6,505 nt of DNA from Burkholderiaceae bacterium (lineage in GTDB: Bacteria; Pseudomonadota; Gammaproteobacteria; Burkholderiales; Burkholderiaceae_C). The position numbers were made by a program, and so were the translations under genes. The notes under the pieces are model-generated. The model was given only the letters and a program-made list of their open reading frames with translations. It was not told where the DNA came from and made no database searches. How positions within the stretch are numbered: the first letter of the stretch is position 1; each line of letters starts with the position of its first letter. Below are positions 1 through 5,745 of this stretch, piece by piece. Where the stretch lies: the NCBI GenBank assembly GCA_030726195.1, contig JANREF010000025.1:1-6505 (forward strand). The letters are read 5' to 3'.

Positions 1-223
1 GCAGGTTGTGGCCTTCACCGCCGATGTATGAGATCACCTCAAAACCGTTGGTCAGGCGCACTTTGGCAACCTTACGCAAAGCGGAGTTAGGCTTCTTAGG
101 AGTGGTTGTGTACACACGGGTACACACACCGCGCCGCTGTGGGCAATTTTCCATCGCGGGGCTTTTGGACTTGATCTTTTCGACCGTCCGCCCGTGACGC
201 ACGAGTTGGTTGATAGTTGGCAT
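1..223 (-). CDS. rpsL: 30S ribosomal protein S12 (N-terminal part, cut by window edge)
   Basis: S12 sits at the decoding centre of the 30S subunit and helps control tRNA selection accuracy. The visible 74 codons carry the near-invariant S12 block: [20 protein letters not shown] at about residues 28-47, then [16 protein letters not shown] and a tail through [10 protein letters not shown]. The universal S12 family is about 125 residues, so roughly 50 are missing beyond base 1. Lys43 in the TPKKPN loop is the wild-type residue, so no streptomycin-resistance change is seen there; the second hot spot (about residue 88) lies outside the window. The ATG at 223 is supported by AGGGA six bases upstream and by the MPTINQLVR start usual in Burkholderiales. 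It is preceded by its own promoter and a leader of about 88 nt, and in related genomes it heads the rpsL-rpsG-fusA-tuf operon. Identification is secure. Confidence 0.98.
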   Translation of the reverse strand, partial: MPTINQLVRHGRTVEKIKSKSPAMENCPQRRGVCTRVYTTTPKKPNSALRKVAKVRLTNGFEVISYIGGEGHNL

Positions 224-249
224 GAAACGTCCCTAAACGTCAAAAATTC

Positions 250-286
250 AAAAAACACAAACTGTTCGAGATGCAAACACGAACAG
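250..286 (-). terminator. Terminator-like hairpin in the rpsL 5' leader (candidate attenuator)
   Basis: On the minus strand CTGTTCG (286-280) and CGAACAG (268-262) form a perfect 7-bp stem around an 11-base loop. It is followed directly by TTTGTGTTTTTT (261-250). This is the layout of a weak intrinsic terminator. It lies between the predicted rpsL start site (about 311) and the rpsL ATG (223). It could attenuate rpsL, or mop up read-through from the carboxypeptidase gene. The stem is only four G-C pairs of seven and the U tract is interrupted, so efficiency may be partial. Confidence 0.45.
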
Positions 287-317
287 GCGCTCCTCGCATA
301 ACTGCGAAAAGCCCATG

Positions 318-347
318 ACTATAGCACCAAAGCGCACAGCGATGCAA
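318..347 (-). promoter_or_regulatory. Probable sigma-70 promoter of rpsL
   Basis: On the minus strand a TTGCAT (-35, bases 342-347) is followed after 18 bases by TATAGT (-10, bases 318-323). The -10 is preceded by TGC, an extended -10 element. It is placed correctly for rpsL and would start RNA near base 311, giving a leader of about 88 nt. No other hexamer pair in the 193-base gap after the carboxypeptidase gene is as good. The start site itself is inferred. Confidence 0.65.
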
Positions 348-416
348 ACTCGGGGCGTCAGCCTATGAAATATTGGTGATTGGTGGCTTGAAAGCGCCGT
401 TAATCGCCCTGAAGCG

Positions 417-1619
417 TTACTCGGCCCACAGCAACAAGCTGTCCCACACGCGCCCCACAAAGCCAGCTTGCGCAACGGGTGCCAGCACCTGCAATGGGTA
501 GCTGCCCAGCGCCGTGCCATCCTTCAAGCTCAGCGTGAGCGTGCCCACTTGCTGACCCACGGCCAAGGGCGCCATGAGTGGCTCATCCAGCGTGGTTGAG
601 ACCTGCACATCCGCACGCGCGCCGCGCGGCACAGCGACCACGACCCCCGCAGGCACACCGACTTGGGCGATTGTTTGTACGCCTTTCCACACCTTGGGCT
701 CGACCACAGACTTACCCGGCTCAGTGATGCGCACCGCCTCAAAGCTGGTGTAACCCCAGTTCAAGAGTTTTTGACTTTCGGTCGCGCGCGACGAGGCGCT
801 GTCTGCACCCAGCAACACCGACAACAAGCGCCTCTGACCGCCGCCGCCCAAGCCAGTCACGGGTCGGCTAGCGGTCGCGACCAAACAGTAGCCCGCCGCA
901 CTGGTATGGCCGGTTTTCAGGCCGTCCACGCTGGGGTCACGGAACAACAGCAAATTGCGGTTGGTGTCGTTGGCAGCGGGCGTACCAGGGTAGCGGTAGT
1001 GCTTGATCGCGTACAGCGGCACGTATTCTGGAAAGTCACGCATCAGGCGCGTGGCCAGCGTGGCCAAGTCGCGGGCCGTGGTGGTGTGCCCATCCGCCGT
1101 GAGACCCTCTGGGTTGCGGTAACCCGTGTTGTTCATACCCAAGGCCTTGGCCTGTGCATTCATCATGGCCACGAACTGCTCGACTGAGCCACCCAGCCCC
1201 TCGGCCAACACCGTGGTGGCGTCGTTGCCCGATTGCACAATCATGCCTTTGAGTAGGTCCAACACCGGCACTTGCATACCCGGCTCCACAAACATACGCG
1301 AGCCAGGCATGCGCCACGCACGCTCACTCACAGTAAAGGTTTGCTCGAGCGTGATTTGCTTTTTCTTGAGTGCTTCAAACACCACATAAGCCGACATCAA
1401 CTTCGTCAGCGACGCAGGCTCAACCGGCTCGTCACTGATGTGTTCGGCCAGTACTTGGCCACTCGTGATGTCCATCAACAAATAGGCACGCGCCGCAACT
1501 GGCGGCGGCGCCATGACAGCAGCTTGCGCAGGCACAGCCGCAGCGCCCAACAAGGCCGCCGCACACACACAAACAGCACCTAGGCGGCGCACGACATGAG
1601 GAAAAACCAAAAGGAACAT
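417..1619 (-). CDS. D-alanyl-D-alanine carboxypeptidase, PBP5/6 type (peptidase S11)
   Basis: A penicillin-binding DD-carboxypeptidase that removes the terminal D-Ala from peptidoglycan pentapeptides on the periplasmic side of the inner membrane. All three active-site boxes are present, numbered from the ATG at 1619 (400 residues): SLTK with nucleophile Ser70 and Lys73, SGN at 130-132, and KTG at 235-237. An N-terminal signal peptide has a hydrophobic core at about 13-29 and an AQA cleavage site near residue 33. After the catalytic domain comes the beta-rich PBP5 C-terminal domain (about 290-380). The last 18 residues (GFVGRVWDSLLLWAE region) look like the amphipathic helix that anchors this family to the membrane. 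Length matches DacA/DacC (about 390-400). A TTG one codon upstream is possible, but the ATG has the better spacing to an AGG five bases before it. Which dac paralogue this is cannot be told. Confidence 0.96.
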   Translation of the reverse strand: MFLLVFPHVVRRLGAVCVCAAALLGAAAVPAQAAVMAPPPVAARAYLLMDITSGQVLAEHISDEPVEPASLTKLMSAYVVFEALKKKQITLEQTFTVSERAWRMPGSRMFVEPGMQVPVLDLLKGMIVQSGNDATTVLAEGLGGSVEQFVAMMNAQAKALGMNNTGYRNPEGLTADGHTTTARDLATLATRLMRDFPEYVPLYAIKHYRYPGTPAANDTNRNLLLFRDPSVDGLKTGHTSAAGYCLVATASRPVTGLGGGGQRRLLSVLLGADSASSRATESQKLLNWGYTSFEAVRITEPGKSVVEPKVWKGVQTIAQVGVPAGVVVAVPRGARADVQVSTTLDEPLMAPLAVGQQVGTLTLSLKDGTALGSYPLQVLAPVAQAGFVGRVWDSLLLWAE

Positions 1620-1671
1620 CAAAACCTACACAGTGAGTGATTGCAAAAAATAAACGTCTGCGGCTTGGCGC

Positions 1672-2325
1672 TTAACGCGCGAGGGCTTCAGGTGCGCGCA
1701 CGTGGCGCGACACCAATGACTTTAACAATGGCAGTTGACCATGAAAGAAATGCTCCACCGCAGGCACCACGGTCACGGGCAATCGCTGCGGTCTCGCCCA
1801 ATCCATGACGGCAGCCAGCGGCACGGTATCGTCGGCCTCACCGTGCACCACCAGCACACGGTCGTGCCATGGTGCAGGCACATCGGGCACCACAAAGCGG
1901 CTGGCGGCAACACCCACCAGAACAGCATGCTGCACATCGCGGCCTTGGGCGTGACAGCTTGTCAAGGCGCTGGCAACCACAAAGCCACCAAATGAGAAGC
2001 CAGACAAACACAGCGGCCCGTTCGGCGCGACGGCCTCCAGCACCGCCAACAAGTCGGCCAACTCACCTACGCCGTTGTCATGCGTGCCTGCACTACCCTC
2101 TACCCCTCGGAAATTGAAGCGCACAACCTCCCAGCCTTGCTGCACATAGGCGCGCGCCAGCGTTTGCACAACCTTGTTGTGCATGGTGCCGCCAAACAAC
2201 GGGTGGGGGTGGGCAATCACCACGGTACCCGAGACCTGCCCTGGCGCTACAACGGGTTTGTCCCGAGCGAGCGCCAATACGCCAGCGGGGCCCTCTATTT
2301 CAAAACGCTCGGTGTGTGCGTTCAT
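1672..2325 (-). CDS. Alpha/beta hydrolase (COG2945-type, dienelactone-hydrolase-like fold)
   Basis: A compact cytoplasmic serine hydrolase of 217 residues with no signal peptide or membrane segment. The family hallmarks are visible in order: HPHPLFGGTMHNKVV (39-53), the oxyanion-side segment; RFNFRGVEGSAG (69-80); the nucleophile elbow GFSFGG with Ser111; HGEADDTVP with the likely acid Asp165 (Asp166 is adjacent); and EHFFHGQL with the likely catalytic His192. The triad is therefore complete. These proteins are widespread and mostly of unknown substrate; esterase or thioesterase activity is the usual guess. Its ATG overlaps the stop of the ferredoxin gene as ATGA (2322-2325), so translation is probably coupled. 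There is no strong Shine-Dalgarno of its own, in keeping with coupling. Confidence 0.9.
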   Translation of the reverse strand: MNAHTERFEIEGPAGVLALARDKPVVAPGQVSGTVVIAHPHPLFGGTMHNKVVQTLARAYVQQGWEVVRFNFRGVEGSAGTHDNGVGELADLLAVLEAVAPNGPLCLSGFSFGGFVVASALTSCHAQGRDVQHAVLVGVAASRFVVPDVPAPWHDRVLVVHGEADDTVPLAAVMDWARPQRLPVTVVPAVEHFFHGQLPLLKSLVSRHVRAPEALAR

Positions 2326-2687
2326 CGGCCGACGTCGTCCGGCAAGGTCAACCGCTGAACCACTTGGCCACCCGCCAAATGGGTGTCCACAATTTCATCG
2401 ATGTCTGCGTTGTCTACAAAGGTGTACCAAACGCCCTCTGGGTAGACCACCGCCACGGGGCCACCTGCACAGCGGTCTAAACAACCGGCCTTGTTCACCC
2501 GCACGTGACCTTTGCCATTCAAGCCCTTGTCCTTGACCTGCGCTTTGCAGCGGTCAAAGCCTTGTTGCGCGCCCAGGCTGGCGCAACACGCGTCGCCGTT
2601 GCTGCGCTGATTCAAGCAAAAGAATATGTGGCGCTCGTAATACGGCTGCGCCGCCGCTGGCGTGGTGTGGGGTGTTTGTTCGCTCAT
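2322..2687 (-). CDS. Thioredoxin-like [2Fe-2S] ferredoxin
   Basis: A 121-residue electron carrier of the thioredoxin-fold [2Fe-2S] ferredoxin type (COG3411; related to the Aquifex ferredoxin and the NuoE C-terminal domain). Candidate cluster ligands are Cys24 (FFCLNQR), Cys34 or Cys35 (DACC), and the pair Cys69/Cys73 (GCLDRC). Cys47 is an extra cysteine. The C-terminal PEGVWYTFV strand and the DIDEIVDTHLAGG helix are typical. The ATG at 2687 was chosen because the family signature begins shortly after it. The frame stays open upstream to 2852, but that part runs into the VanZ gene and has no family features. No good Shine-Dalgarno is present; a TACAAT hexamer ends seven bases before the ATG. 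The hydrolase downstream overlaps by 4 bases. The redox partner is unknown. Confidence 0.92.
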   Translation of the reverse strand: MSEQTPHTTPAAAQPYYERHIFFCLNQRSNGDACCASLGAQQGFDRCKAQVKDKGLNGKGHVRVNKAGCLDRCAGGPVAVVYPEGVWYTFVDNADIDEIVDTHLAGGQVVQRLTLPDDVGR

Positions 2688-2694
2688 GGTCCCA

Positions 2695-2700
2695 ATTGTA
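2695..2700 (-). promoter_or_regulatory. Candidate -10 element (TACAAT) seven bases before the ferredoxin ATG
   Basis: TACAAT differs from TATAAT by one base. Its last base lies seven nucleotides before the ferredoxin ATG, so RNA started from it would begin at or next to the start codon. No convincing -35 hexamer is seen at 16-18 bases, where a short inverted repeat sits instead. A weak, inferred call. Confidence 0.35.
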
Positions 2701-2707
2701 GAGAAGG

Positions 2708-2741
2708 CTGCGTACCGCAGCGCTGACACAAGCCTTTGTGT
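2708..2741 (-). repeat. Two adjacent short hairpins between the VanZ and ferredoxin genes
   Basis: In the 82-base gap, minus-strand ACACAA-AGGC-TTGTGT (2741-2726) is a perfect 6-bp hairpin. It is followed by CTGCG-GTA-CGCAG (2720-2708), a perfect 5-bp hairpin, then CCTTCTCT. They could end the hemJ-vanZ transcript, but there is no true U tract. The second repeat falls where a -35 for the ferredoxin promoter would be, so it could also be a protein-binding site. Function is not settled. Confidence 0.35.
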
Positions 2742-2769
2742 TGTGGGTGGAATGCGGTTGGCAGCATGT

Positions 2770-3900
2770 TCAGCGGCGCGCCACAACCCGCACGCTGGCA
2801 TAGCCCAACACCACAAACGGCCACAGCCAACCCAGCCACTGCGATGCACCATGAAAGCGAATGAACTGCCCCGCCTCCCATATTTGCAGCGACTGGTCTA
2901 AATAGGCGCTGGGTCCGGTGCTGTTGAGCAGCCACAGCATGGCCACCACGCAAGCGACCAACAACACCAACAGCGCCGTGCGCGTGAGGCGCAGCGCCAA
3001 CACGCACAGACCAGCGACCAACGCCAGCGACCACCACATGTTGGGACGCCACCAGTCGAGTGCATGGTCTGGCCCGTAGGTGAGTGCGCCAGACACACAG
3101 CCTGCCAATGCCGCCATACCCCATACCGCCACCATGGCCCAGGCGCGCACACGGCTACTGCGGCAAGCCGCGCATGCCAACACACACGGCGCAGACACGG
3201 CCAAAGCCATGGTCAACACTTCACCCGCCGCCGTCATTACAGGCAACTCAGCCGACGCCCAAGCGGCCAAGGCCGCCAGTGGCTCGCTCAACCAAATGGG
3301 TGCGGCCCATGACGCGAAGTCATGTGCACCCAAGTGCGCACGGATGTGGCCCAAGCCAAACGGCACCGCACTGGGGTACAAAGCAGCCAGCGGCCACAAC
3401 GCCAGCAAGATCACGTCCACTTTGGCGCCGGGCACCAGCCAAGTCTGACGCCAGCGGTCCCACCGGTCAATCCAAGACGCCTGCACAACGCCTGCAGCCA
3501 AGGCGCTGCCCATCAAACCACCGGCGGTGTTGAGAAACCAGTCCACGTTGGAGGGAATGCGCCCAGGCAAGTAGGACTGCACCCACTCAAGATGCAGCGA
3601 CAACAGGCTGCACACCAAGCCGCCCAGCAGCAGCGCGCCCAAACGTCCGCCCGAGCGCCATACGGCAAACGAAACCAAGAAACCCAAGGGGGCATAGCCC
3701 ACGGCGTTGGCGATGACGTCGAACCACGTCCAGTATTGGGGCAGTGGCGAGGTGAGCAGCTCGGCCAGCCCTACCCCGGGGCCAGACCAGCCCGCAAACG
3801 GATAGAGCGAGGCGTAGCTGATGAGCGCAGCAAAAGCCCAAGCCAGCATGGCCGCCATGGACTGGGAGCGCACAGCCGGTGTAGGGATGACGCCACTCAT
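2770..3900 (-). CDS. VanZ family integral membrane protein
   Basis: A 376-residue polytopic inner-membrane protein. The VanZ-like domain covers about residues 20-140. Its signatures are NAVGYAPLGFL (65-75), with polar residues at a helix start, and LEWVQSYLPGRIPSNVDWFLN (104-124), followed by TAGGLMGS. The rest holds several more hydrophobic helices (about 163-176, 228-246, 253-273, 287-303, 308-326 and 356-370), making it longer than the single-domain VanZ that gives low-level teicoplanin resistance. VanZ-domain proteins in Gram-negatives have no settled function and glycopeptide resistance should not be assumed. It starts 46 bases after hemJ and is probably cotranscribed with it. No clear Shine-Dalgarno precedes the ATG at 3900, and Met15 or Met18 are possible alternative starts. 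A long hairpin occupies the gap before it. Confidence 0.88.
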   Translation of the reverse strand: MSGVIPTPAVRSQSMAAMLAWAFAALISYASLYPFAGWSGPGVGLAELLTSPLPQYWTWFDVIANAVGYAPLGFLVSFAVWRSGGRLGALLLGGLVCSLLSLHLEWVQSYLPGRIPSNVDWFLNTAGGLMGSALAAGVVQASWIDRWDRWRQTWLVPGAKVDVILLALWPLAALYPSAVPFGLGHIRAHLGAHDFASWAAPIWLSEPLAALAAWASAELPVMTAAGEVLTMALAVSAPCVLACAACRSSRVRAWAMVAVWGMAALAGCVSGALTYGPDHALDWWRPNMWWSLALVAGLCVLALRLTRTALLVLLVACVVAMLWLLNSTGPSAYLDQSLQIWEAGQFIRFHGASQWLGWLWPFVVLGYASVRVVARR

Positions 3901-3911
3901 GAACAGTTGGT

Positions 3912-3940
3912 GCTGGCTGTGGCGCGCGCCTCAGCCTAGC
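3912..3940 (-). repeat. Long GC-rich inverted repeat between hemJ and the VanZ gene
   Basis: The core GGCGCGCGCC (3921-3930) is a perfect palindrome. It is flanked, after one T on each side, by GGCTG (3915-3919) and CAGCC (3932-3936). A further GCT/AGC pair (3912-3914 and 3938-3940) adds to the stem with one bulged base. In RNA it makes a very stable hairpin starting seven bases after the hemJ stop and ending 11 bases before the VanZ ATG. There is no U tract, so it is not a standard intrinsic terminator. It could block 3' exonucleases or hinder VanZ translation. Confidence 0.55.
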
Positions 3941-3946
3941 AGCCAA

Positions 3947-4375
3947 TTAGAAGGGCTTCACAACCACCAGGATCACTGCGACCAGCAGCAACACCACTGG
4001 CACTTCGTTGAACCAGCGAAACCACACATGACTGCGCGCCACGGTGCCCGCCTCGAACTTGCGCAACAAACTGCCGCAGGCGTGGTGGTAGCCCAGCACC
4101 AACACCAGCACCAATATCTTGGCGTGCATCCAACCGTTGCCCGGGCCTTTGCCGATGCCATAGTGCAGCCACAACATCAAACCGAAGGCAATCGCTGGGA
4201 TGGCCAACAAGGTGGTGAAACGCAGGAGCTTGCGCGCCATCAGCAGCAATCGGTCGCGCTCGGCGTCGCTGCCTGCAGGCACCATGGCCAAGTTCACATA
4301 AATGCGCGGCAAGTAAAACAAACCAGCAAACCAGCTGGCCACGAAAACGATATGAAGTGATTTGATCCAAAGCAT
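3947..4375 (-). CDS. hemJ: Protoporphyrinogen IX oxidase HemJ (CopD/UPF0093 family)
   Basis: HemJ oxidises protoporphyrinogen IX to protoporphyrin IX, the penultimate step of heme synthesis, in the inner membrane; it replaces HemG or HemY in many bacteria. The 142-residue length and four hydrophobic helices (about 4-27, 52-72, 84-103 and 121-139) fit the family. Conserved landmarks are LHIVFVASWFAGLFYLPR with His8, NGWMHAKILLV-like residues at 80-90 with His84 and Lys86, GYHHACG with His97, and FRWFNEVPVVLL at 119-130. Older annotations call this family CopD-like, but it should not be read as a copper transporter. The ATG at 4375 gives the usual MLWIKSLHI start; the frame continues upstream without family similarity. 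The ribosome binding site is poor and a TACACT hexamer ends six bases before the ATG. hemB lies divergently upstream, which supports the role. Confidence 0.93.
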   Translation of the reverse strand: MLWIKSLHIVFVASWFAGLFYLPRIYVNLAMVPAGSDAERDRLLLMARKLLRFTTLLAIPAIAFGLMLWLHYGIGKGPGNGWMHAKILVLVLVLGYHHACGSLLRKFEAGTVARSHVWFRWFNEVPVVLLLVAVILVVVKPF

Positions 4376-4433
4376 GGGCCAAGTGTATGGCTTGCAGCGC
4401 CCACATGTGCATAGGCCCCACAAATACCCGGGC

Positions 4434-4461
4434 AAAAAAAAGCCCGGACTGTTGCCGGGCT
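4434..4461 (-). terminator. Intrinsic terminator upstream of hemJ
   Basis: Minus-strand AGCCCGG (4461-4455) and CCGGGCT (4447-4441) form a perfect 7-bp stem with a CAACAGT loop. It continues into TTTTTTT (4440-4434), giving eight T residues in a row with the last stem base. It faces toward hemJ but lies upstream of its start codon, so it ends a transcript arising inside the hemJ-hemB gap rather than any annotated gene. That is the main evidence for an RNA here. Confidence 0.85.
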
Positions 4462-4486
4462 AGAAAGCCTTTTTGCTGTCACACAT
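4460..4486 (-). CDS. Possible eight-codon leader peptide (MCDSKKAF)
   Basis: Within the predicted RNA, GGGAG lies five bases before an ATG that opens an eight-codon frame, MCDSKKAF, ending in TAG. The AG of that stop codon is the first two bases of the terminator stem, so a ribosome terminating there would cover the stem, as in leader-peptide attenuation. The GGGAG is itself inside hairpin 2 and would need that stem to open. The codons show no obvious regulatory run beyond two lysines. A frame this short arises easily by chance, so the call is tentative. Confidence 0.2.
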   Translation of the reverse strand: MCDSKKAF

Positions 4487-4543
4487 CAAGGCTCCCGCTC
4501 AGGGAGGAAAAGCGGGGAGCGCCGTCTTTCGACAGCACCCGCA

Positions 4544-4572
4544 TATATATTACCCCTGCAAGCCTTTGCCAG
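4544..4572 (-). promoter_or_regulatory. Candidate promoter of the RNA between hemB and hemJ
   Basis: On the minus strand CTGGCA (4567-4572) is followed after 17 bases by TATATA (4544-4549), inside the AT-rich stretch TAATATATAT. Each hexamer matches four or five consensus positions. The predicted start near 4537 falls exactly at the foot of the first RNA hairpin, which adds weight. An inverted repeat (CCTCA-TTG-TGAGG, 4573-4585) abuts the -35 and could be an operator. Confidence 0.5.
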
Positions 4573-5729
<1,157 letters not shown>

Positions 5730-5745
5730 CTCTTCGGGACACCAC

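Larger units (their letters stand above)
4434..4538 (-). ncRNA. Candidate structured small RNA or hemJ attenuator leader
   Basis: A minus-strand transcript of about 105 nt is predicted from a promoter-like pair (4544-4572) and a strong terminator. Hairpin 1 is GCTGTC-GAAA-GACGGC (4536-4521), a 6-bp stem with one G-U pair and a GNRA tetraloop. Hairpin 2 follows with no gap: GCTCCCCGCT (4520-4511) pairs with AGCGGGAGC (4499-4491), with one bulged C. Its 11-base loop TTTCCTCCCTG (4510-4500) exposes CCUCCC, an anti-Shine-Dalgarno-like motif of the kind used by several C-rich-loop sRNAs. An A-rich linker leads to the terminator and eight U residues, a possible Hfq site. Alternatively, GACAGC in the linker (4480-4475) pairs perfectly with the 5' arm of hairpin 1, so two folds are possible. 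I do not recognise a named Rfam family. Being 59 bases upstream of the hemJ ATG, it could instead be a cis leader. Confidence 0.5.

Noticed and set aside
663..1187. Long plus-strand frames opposite the carboxypeptidase gene (also 3080-3939 opposite the VanZ gene).
   Set aside because: They are antisense shadows of well-supported genes in GC-rich DNA and have no domain features or ribosome binding sites.
1561..1572. A CA dinucleotide run in the carboxypeptidase signal-peptide region as a phase-variation tract.
   Set aside because: Only about five repeat units, in frame and within an otherwise intact housekeeping gene.
1620..1690. An intrinsic terminator between the hydrolase and carboxypeptidase genes.
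   Set aside because: A T-rich stretch (TTTATTTTTT) exists on the minus strand, but the only inverted repeat (GCGC-GTTAA-GCGC) is short and some 16 bases away from it.
2688..2852. A longer ferredoxin reading frame starting at 2852.
   Set aside because: The extra 55 codons overlap the end of the VanZ gene and have no similarity to the family; the ATG at 2687 gives the normal length.
3947..4375. Copper resistance protein CopD.
   Set aside because: The length, four helices and the MHAK and FNEVP motifs match HemJ/UPF0093; CopD similarity is only at the superfamily level.
4557..4571. A sigma-54-like promoter on the minus strand (TGGCA...TTGCA) upstream of the candidate RNA.
   Set aside because: The GG and GC dinucleotides are nine bases apart instead of the strictly required ten, so a sigma-70-type promoter at the same place is preferred.
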